Source of the DNA: Lederbergia citri
GTDB lineage: Bacteria; Bacillota; Bacilli; Bacillales; Bacillaceae_C
Assembly (NCBI RefSeq): GCF_018343625.1
Contig: NZ_JAGYPG010000002.1
Coordinates: 1,495,370 to 1,559,369 of the forward strand
Reading direction: 5' to 3'
Length of the DNA: 64,000 nucleotides
Part shown: positions 26,808-36,723 of the stretch, in pieces
How the letters are laid out: each line of letters opens with the position of its first letter
Position numbering within the stretch: the first letter of the stretch is position 1
Notes under the pieces: model-generated
Database searches by the model: none
What the model was told of the DNA's origin: nothing
The model's input: only the letters and a program-made list of their open reading frames with translations
Translations under genes and position numbers: made by a program

Positions 26808-27428
26808 ATGAAATCACAACCGCTGTTTAATCCTCTTGATATATTTGATGTTAGTATTAAATTTGACGATCCAACATCTTTAAAGAAAATTTCTAGCGGT
26901 ATTATCGATCTACTCCCCTTCGGATTTAAAAGAGAAATTGTCATTGTATGTATTGGAACGGATCGATCGACTGGAGATTCGCTTGGACCACTTGTTGGCA
27001 CTTTTCTTAAAGAAACAGGATTAGAAAGCTTCCACTTATATGGAACGTTAGAGGATCCCGTTCATGCCGTAAATTTGAATGAAAAAATGGAAATGATTCG
27101 TCAAAAGCATTTCCGCCCCTTTATTATTGGCATTGATGCGTGTCTTGGAAGACTAAAAAACATAGGCATGATAAAAGTCGGGTCAGGACCTGTAAAACCT
27201 GGTGCAGGAGTGAAGAAGGAATTGCCTGCAGTTGGAGACATGCATATAACCGGTATTGTAAACGTTAGTGGACATATGGAGTTTTTTGTTTTACAGAACA
27301 CTCGGCTTAATCTCGTAATGAAAATGGCAAAACAAATGGCAGCTGGGATTATGGATGCTGATACAATCTATACGAATAAAGAAGCAAGCCTGCAATTAGA
27401 ATGGGATATGAATACAGAAATGATATGA
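26808..27428 (+). CDS. yyaC: YyaC-family putative spore protease (DUF1256)
   Basis: 206 residues. IVIVCIGTDRSTGDSLGPLVG and FIIGIDACLGRL form the nucleotide/protease-like fold related to the germination protease GPR. KPGAGVKKELPAVGDMHITG is the other conserved block. The start is ATG 26808, with GGAAAGGAGCG upstream. In B. subtilis yyaC is sporulation-associated and sits next to spo0J, as here. TATAAT at 26733-26738 with a poor -35 may be the promoter, but a forespore sigma factor cannot be excluded. Confidence 0.85.
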   Translation: MKSQPLFNPLDIFDVSIKFDDPTSLKKISSGIIDLLPFGFKREIVIVCIGTDRSTGDSLGPLVGTFLKETGLESFHLYGTLEDPVHAVNLNEKMEMIRQKHFRPFIIGIDACLGRLKNIGMIKVGSGPVKPGAGVKKELPAVGDMHITGIVNVSGHMEFFVLQNTRLNLVMKMAKQMAAGIMDADTIYTNKEASLQLEWDMNTEMI

Positions 27429-27520
27429 GAAAAGCGGAAGGCGCCTGCAGCTAGACACTAATGGTCTTTACTTAAAAATACGGACTTATATAAAAGTTAA
27501 GAATTTCTTTATTTGATTTT

Positions 27521-27547
27521 AAAAAAAGAGGCAATTGCCTCTTTTTT
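27521..27547. terminator. Bidirectional terminator between yyaC and DUF554 genes
   Basis: The palindrome GAGGCAATTGCCTC is flanked by seven A on the left and six T on the right. It serves both convergent genes. A short fragment of the dispersed repeat (GCGGAAGGCGCCTGCAGC) lies just upstream at 27434-27451. Confidence 0.85.
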
Positions 27548-28262
27548 ATATGATGTATTGATTATAAATAAAGATACTACTTACTATCAATGCAGCAACT
27601 AAAATACCTGGTAATAAATTTGCCACTCTGATTTTAATGATTCCAGATAAGTTCAGGCCAATTGCAAAAATCATGATGCCGCCTGTAGCGGTTATTTCAT
27701 TGATAAACATGTCCATCAATTCAGTTGGGACAAGCCTGTCTATTTGAGTTGCAAATAACGCGATTAGACCTTGGTAAAGTACAACTGGAATAAAAGAAAG
27801 AATCACACCGATTCCAAGTGTTGTTGTTAAAATCAATGCTGTAAACCCGTCGATTACCGCTTTTGTATAAAGAACTTGATGGTCTCCTCTTATCCCGCTA
27901 TCCAAGGCTCCAATGATCGCCATAGCGCCAATTACGAATATTAATGTCGCCGTAACAAACCCTTGAGAAATATTTCCTTTATTTGATGAACCCAGCTTTC
28001 TTTCTATCCATAAGCCTAATGAATTTAGTTTATCATCAAGCTGCCACCATTCACCAAGTACCGCCCCAATGACAATACTCAAAATAACAATCAAGAAATT
28101 TCCACTTTTGAAACCCATTTGCAGACCTAAAACCATGACGACCAAACTTATACCATGCATGACAGTTGATTTCATTTTCTCAGGAATTCTGCTTAAAAAC
28201 CTACCTATTAAAGATCCTACAATTATACAAATTCCATTAACTAACGTACCTAATAGCACCAT
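27546..28262 (-). CDS. DUF554 membrane protein
   Basis: 238 residues, about seven helices; LGTLVNGICIIVGSLIGRF at the start and FVIGAMAIIGALDSGIRGDH in the middle are the conserved DUF554 (YqgA-like) blocks. A putative transporter of unknown substrate. The start is ATG 28262 after AAGGTGA; ten further in-frame codons upstream lack a ribosome-binding site. It lies between yyaC and spo0J, a usual Bacillus position. Confidence 0.82.
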   Translation of the reverse strand: MVLLGTLVNGICIIVGSLIGRFLSRIPEKMKSTVMHGISLVVMVLGLQMGFKSGNFLIVILSIVIGAVLGEWWQLDDKLNSLGLWIERKLGSSNKGNISQGFVTATLIFVIGAMAIIGALDSGIRGDHQVLYTKAVIDGFTALILTTTLGIGVILSFIPVVLYQGLIALFATQIDRLVPTELMDMFINEITATGGIMIFAIGLNLSGIIKIRVANLLPGILVAALIVSSIFIYNQYII

Positions 28263-28285
28263 AATTTCACCTTTTTTATAAGAAA

Positions 28286-28497
28286 TGCGCAAGCGCCTTG
28301 CTCATCGACGTACAGGCCCACAGGATGTGGTCGACGTCGCCACAGGACGTGGCGTTTTTTAGTCGACGTTCCTTCTTTGCCCTTCGACTGAGATAAAGGA
28401 AACACGATGAGCCTATTAGGCGAGTCGATGTTGACCTATCGTAGGGAGAAGGTCAGGAAGTTTGCTAGTCGATAGGCGCTGGAGCTGAACAACACAA
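28286..28497. repeat. Dispersed intergenic repeat, long form with double hairpin
   Basis: The gap between the DUF554 gene and spo0J is filled by a repeat of about 210 nt. Its left part has hairpin A (CCAC-AGGAT-GTGG, 28318-28330) and hairpin B (GCCAC-AGGAC-GTGGC, 28339-28353) within an outer stem GTCGAC/GTCGAC (28330-28335, 28362-28367). Its right part (28391-28490) matches 44758-44850 at roughly 90 percent. Both ends carry AGGCGC/GCGCC elements that are complementary to each other. Confidence 0.8.
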
Positions 28498-28580
28498 GCC
28501 TAAATTTAAACATAAGACTTTAACAAACATATACTTTTTTATTAGCTAAAAAAATAAGTGCCCTATAAAGGGCACTACCT

Positions 28581-29432
28581 TTATTCAGTTTGATCAAGTA
28601 TTTCAAGAATTCTTTCCAAGTCTTCTTGGGTTAAAAATTCTATTTCGATCTTCCCTTTTTTCTTCGATTGTTTTATCGTAACGGTAGTTCCAAATTTTTC
28701 TCTTAAATTATTTTCTCTTTCCATAATGAATATATCTTTTTTAGGCTTTTTCTTTTTTGTTTCACGTGGAACATTTTCATTTATCTGCTGAACTAGATGT
28801 TCAAGTTGTCTAACGTTTAAGCCTTCTTTTACAGTCCGTTCAGCAACAGCTTGTATTTTTTCTTTTTGCTTAAGTCCTAAAAGCGTTCGCCCATGACCCA
28901 TAGATAATTTGCCGTCTGTTATATATTGTTGAATGTTTTTGGGAAGAGTCAGTAATCTAACATGGTTCGCAATATGCGGTCTGCTTTTCCCTAGTCTTTT
29001 GGATAATTCTTCTTGAGTGATATTAAGTTTTTCCATCAGTGTATGGTAGGCAGTCGCCTCTTCTATTGGAGTCAAGTCTTCGCGTTGAAGGTTTTCCAAT
29101 ACGGCTAATTCCATCATTTGCTGATCGGTCAATTCACGTATCACAGCAGGGATTGTGCTTAATTTCGCTGCTTTTGAGGCGCGGTATCTGCGCTCCCCTA
29201 CAACAATTTCATAACCTTTAATGTTTTTTCTAACGATGATTGGTTGTAAGATACCGTGTTGAAGTATAGATTCTTTTAATTCCTGAATAGCTTCTTCAGA
29301 AAATACTCGTCTAGGTTGGTATGGATTTGGTTTGATTTCTTTTAAATCAATTTCCCGTACCGCTTCATCATTATTTATTTCCATATTTGCAAATAAAGCA
29401 ATCCCTTTTTTCCCGAGACCTTGTTTAGCCAT
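28581..29432 (-). CDS. spo0J: Chromosome-partitioning protein Spo0J (ParB)
   Basis: 283 residues (B. subtilis 282). It contains the N-terminal CTPase/ParB box (NPYQPRRVF, GERRYRASK, ENLQREDLTPIEEA), the helix-turn-helix QEELSKRLGKSRPHIANHVRLL and a C-terminal dimerisation region. It binds parS, slides as a CTP clamp, recruits SMC and controls Soj. The start is ATG 29432 after GGAAGTGG; it overlaps the end of soj by 8 nt. Its own coding sequence contains a parS site, as in B. subtilis. Confidence 0.95.
   Translation of the reverse strand: MAKQGLGKKGIALFANMEINNDEAVREIDLKEIKPNPYQPRRVFSEEAIQELKESILQHGILQPIIVRKNIKGYEIVVGERRYRASKAAKLSTIPAVIRELTDQQMMELAVLENLQREDLTPIEEATAYHTLMEKLNITQEELSKRLGKSRPHIANHVRLLTLPKNIQQYITDGKLSMGHGRTLLGLKQKEKIQAVAERTVKEGLNVRQLEHLVQQINENVPRETKKKKPKKDIFIMERENNLREKFGTTVTIKQSKKKGKIEIEFLTQEDLERILEILDQTE
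28758..28773. promoter_or_regulatory. parS: parS centromere site inside spo0J
   Basis: TGTTTCACGTGGAACA, identical to the site at 23941-23956, lies in the 3' half of spo0J where it encodes the segment around NVPRET. Exact match to the Spo0J recognition sequence. Confidence 0.95.
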
Positions 29433-30186
29433 TTTCAGCCACTTCCTTTGCAAGATCTAAATATACTTCAGCCCCCCGAGATTTTGAATCATATACAATG
29501 ATCGGTTCCCCATGACTCGGAGCTTCACTAAGTCGAATATTCCTAGGTATGATCGTTTGATATACTTTATTTTGAAAATATTTTTTTACTTCTTGAATGA
29601 CTTGAATGCCTAGATTTGTTCTTGCATCCAACATTGTTAACAAGACACCCTCGATCATTAATTCGTGATTTAAATGTTTTTGGACTAATCGAACTGTATT
29701 TAACAATTGGCTTAACCCTTCGAGTGCATAATATTCGCATTGGACCGGTATTAAAACTGAGTCTGAAGCAGTCAATGCGTTAATTGTAAGTAAGCCAAGT
29801 GATGGCGGGCAGTCGATTAATATATAGTCAAAATCATCTTTTACTTGATCTAAGGCTCTTTTTAAACGAACTTCTCTTGAAATGGTTGGAACTAATTCTA
29901 TTTCCGCCCCTGCTAACTGTATCGTAGCAGGAACTGCAAACATATTATCTACACCTGTTTGCATAATTACGTCCTTTATATCCACGTCATCTACGAGTAT
30001 ATCGTAAATACATTGGTGGACATCTCCTTTATCAATCCCGGCGCCACTAGTAGCGTTTCCTTGGGGATCAATATCGATTAGCAATACTTTTTTTCCGATA
30101 TATGCTAAACATGCCCCCAGATTGACAGAGGTGGTCGTTTTCCCGACGCCCCCTTTTTGGTTGGCTATGGAAATAATCTTTCCCAA
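29425..30186 (-). CDS. soj: Chromosome-partitioning ATPase Soj (ParA)
   Basis: 253 residues, same as B. subtilis. Deviant Walker A NQKGGVGKTTTSVNLG, Walker A' DIDPQGNATSG and Walker B DYILIDCPPSLG are all intact. The start is taken as TTG 30186 (MGKIIS), with AGGTG 6 nt upstream; an in-frame GTG at 30195 is part of that ribosome-binding site. It is an ATP-dependent DNA-binding switch that regulates DnaA and works with Spo0J. Confidence 0.95.
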   Translation of the reverse strand: MGKIISIANQKGGVGKTTTSVNLGACLAYIGKKVLLIDIDPQGNATSGAGIDKGDVHQCIYDILVDDVDIKDVIMQTGVDNMFAVPATIQLAGAEIELVPTISREVRLKRALDQVKDDFDYILIDCPPSLGLLTINALTASDSVLIPVQCEYYALEGLSQLLNTVRLVQKHLNHELMIEGVLLTMLDARTNLGIQVIQEVKKYFQNKVYQTIIPRNIRLSEAPSHGEPIIVYDSKSRGAEVYLDLAKEVAENG

Positions 30187-30460
30187 CGATGTCACCTACC
30201 CTAATATTTCTAAAATAGCAATCATGTATTCTATTTTATCAAATATTCGTCATGAATTACTCTTTCAAATAAAAAAAGTTTATTAAAATAGAAAAAAAAT
30301 GTTGATTCATTCTTATTGTTGCTGTTTTCAAAGTAAATATCAAGATGTTGGAGAAGTTTGCCGTTGAAAAAAACGTATTTTATGAAAAGAGTAACGATTT
30401 TTGCAGGTATTTTATGCCTTCTTCAAGAAATTTAAATAACTATTAGGGAGGCAATAGAAA

Positions 30461-31441
30461 ATGGATTATCTGAAAAATCCAATGGCTCGATATGTACCCA
30501 AACATTTTGAAGTAGAGCAACTATGTGAACTGTATGCAATTGGAGATTTAGTTAATATTGATGAAGAATTAGGTGGCCTATTTAATGTAAACCTGAAAAT
30601 AACTACTACTTCAGGGCAATATGTCATTCGGATCCATTCAGGATTAAGCAGTAAAAATCATCTAAATGCGGAAAAAGTTAAATTGGAAAAATTATTGGAA
30701 CACGAAATTCCCGTTTTAATTCCATTATACACGAAAGAAGGCTATTATTTTTCAAAGCTACATAATCGATTTGTTCAGTTAACATATTTTGTTCAAGGAT
30801 ACTCATTTAACTTCTCAATCGAGCAAGTTTACAATATGGGAAAGTTACTTAAAAGATTTCACGACGCACTAATGGATGCAAAAGAGATTCCTCTCCCCTT
30901 TTGGTCAAACTATCCATCAAATGACGTATTAAAAGAAGGTTTACAACGATTAAAAGAAAATCAAAAAGAACTACATAAAGAAACTGATGTAAAAGAAGTT
31001 GAAAGACTTTACTTTAAAGTAATGGAACAATGGATAGGAAATGATAGATATTTAACAAAATCGGTTATTCATGGAGATTGGCATCCATGGAACGTTTTAT
31101 TTAATAGAAATGATGAAATAAAATATATCCTCGATTTTGATTTTATGCAAAAAGGCGAATGCATTCATGATATGGCATATTTTCTATGGGCTATTAGGAA
31201 TGAAGAAAATACGGAAGAATTAGGGAGGCATTTTTTGAGAGGATATGGCTCATTATCTATTAAAGAAGTTGAACTCTTGCCACTTGCAATAGCTCGTGCA
31301 AGTTTATTCTTTTTATGCACTTCCTCTTTTGTAGCAAATCCCGCTCATGAGCTAAATAAACAAATAATTGAGCAAAAACCTTATATTGAATGGTTACTTT
31401 CTCCCGATGGAAAAATGAGAATAAAAGCCTTAGCCACTTAA
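30461..31441 (+). CDS. APH/choline-kinase-fold phosphotransferase
   Basis: 326 residues of the aminoglycoside phosphotransferase / homoserine-kinase-type fold: catalytic loop VIHGDWHPWNVLF (Asp, His and Asn present) and metal-binding YILDFDFMQKGECIHDMAYF. The N-lobe has VIRIH where the ATP-binding residue is expected. Nothing indicates a drug substrate; CotS-like spore proteins and small-molecule kinases share this fold. The ribosome-binding site AGGGAGG sits 11 nt before ATG 30461. It lies in opposite orientation between noc and soj, genes usually adjacent, so it is probably an insertion in this lineage. Confidence 0.7.
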   Translation: MDYLKNPMARYVPKHFEVEQLCELYAIGDLVNIDEELGGLFNVNLKITTTSGQYVIRIHSGLSSKNHLNAEKVKLEKLLEHEIPVLIPLYTKEGYYFSKLHNRFVQLTYFVQGYSFNFSIEQVYNMGKLLKRFHDALMDAKEIPLPFWSNYPSNDVLKEGLQRLKENQKELHKETDVKEVERLYFKVMEQWIGNDRYLTKSVIHGDWHPWNVLFNRNDEIKYILDFDFMQKGECIHDMAYFLWAIRNEENTEELGRHFLRGYGSLSIKEVELLPLAIARASLFFLCTSSFVANPAHELNKQIIEQKPYIEWLLSPDGKMRIKALAT

Positions 31442-31456
31442 AAACTAAAACAAAAA

Positions 31457-31498
31457 GAGGAGCGATTTTAGTATGCTTCCATAAAATTAACTCCTCTA
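31457..31498 (-). terminator. Terminator after noc, probably bidirectional
   Basis: AGAGGAG (31457-31463) pairs with CTCCTCT (31492-31498), with an inner ATTTTA/TAAAAT stem. Leftward it is followed by TTTTTGTTTT, so it ends noc; it also lies just after the phosphotransferase gene. Confidence 0.75.
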
Positions 31499-31504
31499 TT
31501 TCTA

Positions 31505-32356
31505 TTATGATTTTTTCTTCGGTATTTTAATCGTAAATTGGTAGTATTCTTCAAACTCTTCTTCTTCCGAATCTAGTGTAATGCCACTATCAGACACCAT
31601 AGAAAGAGATTGACGGATTGTATTGACTGCAATTCTCATATCTTTGCTGATTGCTCGGCGTTTGCTCTTCGGTTTTTCCACAACGGTAAGAAGTTTTACG
31701 ACTTGTTCCTCGGCCTGTTTGACATTTAAGCCCTTTTCAATAATAAGATTCATTACTTGAATTTGCTTTTCAGGATCTTTTAAAGGAATCAGAGCTCTAG
31801 CATGTCGTTCTGTAATTTTCTTTTGCAATATTGCCTCTTGGATTTCTTCCGGCAATTTTAATAGTCGGAGTTTATTGGCAACCGTTGATTGGCCTTTTCC
31901 TAGACGCTGTGCCAACGCTTCCTGGGTTAAATTATGCATTTCCAACAGTTTTCCATAAGCCATTGCTTCTTCAATCGGCGTTAGTTCTTCTCTTTGAAGA
32001 TTTTCAATTAACGCTATGGAAGCTGTTTCTGTATCGCTTAAATTTTTGATAATGGCAGGAACTTCATCCCATCCGAGAAGCTGGATTGCCCGGAACCTGC
32101 GTTCCCCAGCTATAATTTCGTATTGGTTTTCATCCGATTCCCTTACTACAATTGGTTGGATGATTCCATGTGTATGAATCGTTCTAGCCAATTCTTCAAT
32201 TTTCGTTTCATCAAATATCGTTCTTGGTTGGAATCGATTTGGAATAATATGAGACACTGGAATTTTCTTTATTTCATCCCGCTCATCCACCATCTCTTTT
32301 TCTATTGGTAATTCCTTCTCACCCAAGCCAAATAATCGAGAGAAAGGATGCTTCAT
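31505..32356 (-). CDS. noc: Nucleoid occlusion protein Noc
   Basis: 283 residues, a ParB paralogue. The N-terminal [14 protein letters not shown] amphipathic segment is specific to Noc and targets the membrane; the ParB box follows ([27 protein letters not shown]), then the helix-turn-helix [21 protein letters not shown]. Noc binds NBS sites (ATTTCCCGGGAAAT), none of which was found in the window, and blocks FtsZ assembly over DNA. ATG 32356. Confidence 0.93.
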   Translation of the reverse strand: MKHPFSRLFGLGEKELPIEKEMVDERDEIKKIPVSHIIPNRFQPRTIFDETKIEELARTIHTHGIIQPIVVRESDENQYEIIAGERRFRAIQLLGWDEVPAIIKNLSDTETASIALIENLQREELTPIEEAMAYGKLLEMHNLTQEALAQRLGKGQSTVANKLRLLKLPEEIQEAILQKKITERHARALIPLKDPEKQIQVMNLIIEKGLNVKQAEEQVVKLLTVVEKPKSKRRAISKDMRIAVNTIRQSLSMVSDSGITLDSEEEEFEEYYQFTIKIPKKKS

Positions 32357-32472
32357 CCTTCGACACCACCTTAATAGAAACTCCCATTAGGAAAACACAA
32401 TATTATATATATTATATATGACTTCCTATCATCATTCTATTTTTATTTGCAAATTCCTGCCAAACAGATGTC

Positions 32473-33189
32473 CTATTCCAGTGGAAGTTTATTTGGAGTT
32501 CCGGGTTTTCTAGGATATTTATTCGGCGTTTTTTTGTTTTTAGAAATAACAATAATATTGCGGTTGCTTTCCTCAATCGGCAATGTAAAAGAATGAACAG
32601 TGGAAAGCTTGCCTCCTAATTGTTTTAAAGCACGATCTGCCGCTTTTAATTCTTCCTCGGCATTGGCCGCTTTCATCGCGACAAATTGTCCTCCTTCTTT
32701 CACAAGCGGAAGGCATAATTCGCTGAGAACAGACATCCTGGCTACTGCCCTTGCAGTGACAATATCAAATTGCTCTCGAAATTCAGGCTTACGAGCAAAT
32801 GTTTCAGCGCGATCATGATAAAAATGTGTATTTTTTAAGCCTAATTCACTTGATAAATGTTCAAGAAAAGTTATGCGTTTGTTTAATGAATCTACGATAG
32901 AGAGGTCGATCTCTGGAAAACAAATTTTTATCGGAATACTAGGAAAGCCTGCTCCAGCCCCAACGTCGCACATTTTTACCGGCTTTGTAAAATCGATATA
33001 AAAAGTAGCAGTTACGGAATCAAAGAAGTGTTTTAAATATACTTCTTCTTTATCCGTAATGGCGGTCAAATTCATTTTTTCATTCCATTCAACAAGCAGC
33101 TCGTAATAGCGCTCAAACATACTAAGCTGATTGGAATTTAATTGGATTCCTTTTTCTCCTAGCATGTTTGTAAATTGTTCAATGTTCAT
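32473..33189 (-). CDS. rsmG: 16S rRNA m7G527 methyltransferase
   Basis: 238 residues, class I SAM methyltransferase: [20 protein letters not shown], the SAM-binding [15 protein letters not shown], and [20 protein letters not shown]. It methylates G527 of 16S rRNA; loss gives low-level streptomycin resistance. It follows mnmG after 155 nt containing inverted repeats. Confidence 0.95.
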   Translation of the reverse strand: MNIEQFTNMLGEKGIQLNSNQLSMFERYYELLVEWNEKMNLTAITDKEEVYLKHFFDSVTATFYIDFTKPVKMCDVGAGAGFPSIPIKICFPEIDLSIVDSLNKRITFLEHLSSELGLKNTHFYHDRAETFARKPEFREQFDIVTARAVARMSVLSELCLPLVKEGGQFVAMKAANAEEELKAADRALKQLGGKLSTVHSFTLPIEESNRNIIVISKNKKTPNKYPRKPGTPNKLPLE

Positions 33190-33249
33190 TTTCGTTCATT
33201 CCTATTCTTGTTTGTACGCCTTACAAACAGGCGCTATATGTAAAATAAG

Positions 33250-33288
33250 CTCCAACCAGGAAGTTAAAAAACGACTTCTAGGTTGGAG
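33250..33288. repeat. Inverted repeat between mnmG and rsmG
   Basis: CTCCAACC (33250-33257) pairs with GGTTGGAG (33281-33288), and GAAGT with ACTTC inside. There is no following T-run on either strand, so termination is doubtful; nearby GGCGCTAT occurs twice (33232 and 33323), suggesting a decayed copy of the dispersed repeat. Confidence 0.45.
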
Positions 33289-33344
33289 AGTTTCTTGATC
33301 AAAGACTTCTGTCTAGCAATGCTGGCGCTATGATGGCCTTTCTT

Positions 33345-35243
33345 CTATTCACCTGAAACTTTAGCAATTTTTCCATGCTCTATATATACAAGTAAGATAG
33401 AAATATCCGCAGGGTTTACTCCTGAAATACGAGATGCTTGAGCAATCGACAATGGACGGACTTTATTAAGCTTTTGACGAGCTTCGGTCGCAATTCCATT
33501 AATCGCGTCATAGTCGATGTTTTCTGGGATTTTTTTGTCTTCTAGTTTTTTCAGTTTTTCAACTTGCTGAAGTGATTTTTCAATATAGCCTTCATATTTG
33601 ATTTGGATTTCAACTTGCTCAATGACTTCTTTTGGCAACTCTTGTTCAGGAGGTGTCAATTCAATGATTTGAGCATATGACATTTCTGGACGCTTTAATA
33701 GATCAGATGCTCGGATACCGTCCTTCAATGGACTTCCGCCTGAATTGATGATCATTTCTTGTGTTTTTTCATTTGGCTTTAAAATAACAGAGCGAAGTCT
33801 GTTAATTTCAGCCTCTATCGCCGCTTTTTTATTTAAATACTTCTCATATCTTTCATCTGAAATAAGCCCGATTTCATGGCCGATTTCTGTTAAACGCAAA
33901 TCTGCATTATCGTGACGCAATAGAAGACGATATTCTGCACGGGAAGTAAGAAGGCGATATGGTTCATTCGTTCCTTTCGTCACGAGATCATCAATGAGAA
34001 CGCCGATATAACCGTCAGAGCGGCTTAAAATGACTTCCTCTTTACCTAAAATTTTTCTAGCAGCATTAATTCCCGCCATGATTCCTTGTGCAGACGCTTC
34101 TTCATAGCCGGACGTACCGTTAATTTGTCCAGCTGTATACAAATTCTTTATTTTTTTCGTTTCAAGTGTCGGCCAAAGTTGAGTTGGAATGATAGCATCA
34201 TATTCAATCGCATATCCAGGACGCATCATTTTTGCATTTTCCAAACCAGGGACTGTCGCGATGATTTGGTGCTGAACTTCTTCTGGCAAACTCGTTGAAA
34301 GTCCTTGCACATATACTTCATTCGTATTTCGTCCTTCTGGTTCAAGGAAGATTTGATGTCTTGGCTTATCATTAAAGCGGACAACTTTATCTTCAATAGA
34401 AGGGCAATAACGAGCTCCTGTTCCTTTTACCATACCGGAAAACATTGGCGCACGATGTAAGTTTTCATCGATGAGCTGATGAGTGCGCAAGTTTGTATAC
34501 GTGAGCCAGCATGGAAGCTGATCCGTAATAAACTTCGTTGTTTCATAACTGAAAGCTCGCGGTTCTTCGTCACCCGGTTGAATTTCAGTTTTGCTGTAAT
34601 CAATTGTATTTCCGTTAATACGAGGTGGAGTACCTGTTTTAAACCGTTCCATCTCAAATCCTAGTTCTTCAAGATGCTCAGAAAGCTTAATAGATGGTTG
34701 TTGATTATTAGGACCGCTGGAATATTTTAATTCCCCTAAAATAATTTCACCACGAAGGAATGTTCCTGTCGTAATAATGACGGCTTTTCCACGGAATATG
34801 GCACCTGTATGGGTAATAACACCTTTACATTCTCCATCTTCTACAATTAATTCATCGACCATACCTTGTAGAAGCGTTAAGTTTGGTTCGTTTTCCAAAG
34901 TATTTTTCATTTCATGTTGATATTGGAATTTGTCAGCTTGTGCACGCAATGCTTGAACGGCAGGGCCTTTTCCAGTGTTCAACATTCTCATTTGAATATA
35001 TGTTTTATCGATATTTTTGGCCATTTCTCCGCCAAGTGCATCAATTTCTCTTACGACAACCCCTTTTGCAGGGCCACCAATCGATGGGTTACATGGCATG
35101 AACGCGACCATATCTAGATTTAGTGTCAACATCAACGTTTTGGCGCCCATTCTTGCAGCTGCCAGTCCCGCTTCACAGCCTGCATGTCCTGCACCAATGA
35201 CGATCACATCGTATTTACCAGCTTTATATGTTGTTGTTTGCAT
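33345..35243 (-). CDS. mnmG: tRNA U34 carboxymethylaminomethyl synthesis enzyme MnmG
   Basis: 632 residues: FAD-binding [50 protein letters not shown], and the C-terminal helical region involved in MnmE binding ([20 protein letters not shown]). With MnmE it forms the complex that modifies wobble uridine of several tRNAs. ATG 35243; 32 nt downstream of mnmE. Confidence 0.96.
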   Translation of the reverse strand: MQTTTYKAGKYDVIVIGAGHAGCEAGLAAARMGAKTLMLTLNLDMVAFMPCNPSIGGPAKGVVVREIDALGGEMAKNIDKTYIQMRMLNTGKGPAVQALRAQADKFQYQHEMKNTLENEPNLTLLQGMVDELIVEDGECKGVITHTGAIFRGKAVIITTGTFLRGEIILGELKYSSGPNNQQPSIKLSEHLEELGFEMERFKTGTPPRINGNTIDYSKTEIQPGDEEPRAFSYETTKFITDQLPCWLTYTNLRTHQLIDENLHRAPMFSGMVKGTGARYCPSIEDKVVRFNDKPRHQIFLEPEGRNTNEVYVQGLSTSLPEEVQHQIIATVPGLENAKMMRPGYAIEYDAIIPTQLWPTLETKKIKNLYTAGQINGTSGYEEASAQGIMAGINAARKILGKEEVILSRSDGYIGVLIDDLVTKGTNEPYRLLTSRAEYRLLLRHDNADLRLTEIGHEIGLISDERYEKYLNKKAAIEAEINRLRSVILKPNEKTQEMIINSGGSPLKDGIRASDLLKRPEMSYAQIIELTPPEQELPKEVIEQVEIQIKYEGYIEKSLQQVEKLKKLEDKKIPENIDYDAINGIATEARQKLNKVRPLSIAQASRISGVNPADISILLVYIEHGKIAKVSGE

Positions 35244-35275
35244 TTTGTTTCACCATCCTTTTTAATTCAAAATAT

Positions 35276-36661
35276 TTATTTACCTAGACAAAACTGTGAA
35301 AATAATTGATTGATTAAACTTTCTTGTACCGTATCTCCGATGATTTCCCCTAATAATTCCCACGTACGGGTTAGATCAATTTGAATAATATCGATCGGCG
35401 TTCCAAAATCAATTCCATTCAGTACTTCATTGATTGATTGCAGTGCTTGATTCAAAAGAGCGATATGACGGCTATTTGATACATACGTCATGTCACCCGC
35501 TTCAATCTGACCTTTAAAAAACATATCGGCAATCGCACGTTCCAAATCATCAATGCCTTCTTCCTCAAGGAGAGAGGTCGTTACGATTTGATGATGTTGA
35601 GCGATTTTACGTACTTCGTCCATATCAATTTTTCTCGGTAAATCCGTTTTATTGACGATGACGATGACGTCCATTCCTTCTGTAGCAGCAAATAATTGTT
35701 TATCCTCTTCAGTGAATTCATCAGCTGAGTTTAAGACGAGTAAAATTAAATCCGCTTTTTTCAGTACCTCTCGGGATCGTTCTACTCCGATTCTTTCAAC
35801 GATATCCTCTGTTTCTCTTATCCCTGCTGTATCAACCAAACGCAATGGAACTCCGCGGACATTAACATATTCTTCAATGACATCCCTCGTAGTTCCCGGA
35901 ATATCAGTCACAATTGCTTTATTTTCTTGAACAAGACTATTTAATAGCGACGATTTTCCAACGTTCGGACGGCCAATGATGACGGTCGATAATCCATCAC
36001 GCAAGATTTTCCCTTGCTGAGCAGTTTGTAGCAGTTTCTCAAGCTCCTCTTTTATATAGGTTGCTTTTTCAACGAGAATTCGATGCGTCATTTCTTCCAC
36101 ATCATCATATTCTGGGTAATCGATATTTACCTCTACATGTGCAACAACTTCAAGGATTTCTTGACGAAGTTTTCCTATTAATTTGGATAGACGCCCTTCC
36201 ATCTGTCCTAATGCTACATTCATCGCGCGGTCTGTTTTCGCTCGAATTAAGTCCATTACCGCTTCCGCCTGTGATAAATCGATACGTCCGTTCAAAAACG
36301 CCCGTTTCGTGAATTCACCAGGCTCCGCTAGTCTAGCTCCTGCATTTAAAGCAAGCTGAAGCACTCGGTTTACAGAAACAATGCCTCCGTGACAATTGAT
36401 TTCCACAACATCTTCTCTCGTAAACGTTCGCGGTGCCCTCATCAAACTGACCATTACTTCCTCAGCAATTTCTTCGGATTTCGGATCGACTATTCTTCCA
36501 TAATGAATCGTATGCGTTTCTACCTCTTTTAATTTTTTTCCGCTCGGACTTCGGAATAGTTGGTCGGCAATGGCCACCGCTTCATCCCCGCTTAGTCGTA
36601 CAATGGCAATTGCTCCCTCACCCATCGGAGTCGATATTGCCGCAATCGTATCAAATTCCAT
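35276..36661 (-). CDS. mnmE: tRNA-modifying GTPase MnmE
   Basis: 461 residues: N-terminal folate-binding domain ([20 protein letters not shown]), G domain with G1 [15 protein letters not shown]2 GTTRD, G3 [10 protein letters not shown] and G4 NKTD, and the C-terminal FCLGK whose Cys is part of the family signature. The start is chosen as ATG 36661, 8 nt after GAGG; ATG 36664 and GTG 36670 are in frame but closer. First gene of mnmE-mnmG-rsmG. Confidence 0.95.
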   Translation of the reverse strand: MEFDTIAAISTPMGEGAIAIVRLSGDEAVAIADQLFRSPSGKKLKEVETHTIHYGRIVDPKSEEIAEEVMVSLMRAPRTFTREDVVEINCHGGIVSVNRVLQLALNAGARLAEPGEFTKRAFLNGRIDLSQAEAVMDLIRAKTDRAMNVALGQMEGRLSKLIGKLRQEILEVVAHVEVNIDYPEYDDVEEMTHRILVEKATYIKEELEKLLQTAQQGKILRDGLSTVIIGRPNVGKSSLLNSLVQENKAIVTDIPGTTRDVIEEYVNVRGVPLRLVDTAGIRETEDIVERIGVERSREVLKKADLILLVLNSADEFTEEDKQLFAATEGMDVIVIVNKTDLPRKIDMDEVRKIAQHHQIVTTSLLEEEGIDDLERAIADMFFKGQIEAGDMTYVSNSRHIALLNQALQSINEVLNGIDFGTPIDIIQIDLTRTWELLGEIIGDTVQESLINQLFSQFCLGK

Positions 36662-36723
36662 CATAATCACCTCTTTCCATTTTTGACTTTATATATATTG
36701 ATCGCTTTTACGCGAAAAAGAGT

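Noticed and set aside
30461..31441. Antibiotic-resistance aminoglycoside phosphotransferase
   Set aside because: Only the general kinase fold is visible; the sequence does not resemble known APH resistance enzymes and similar folds serve many substrates.
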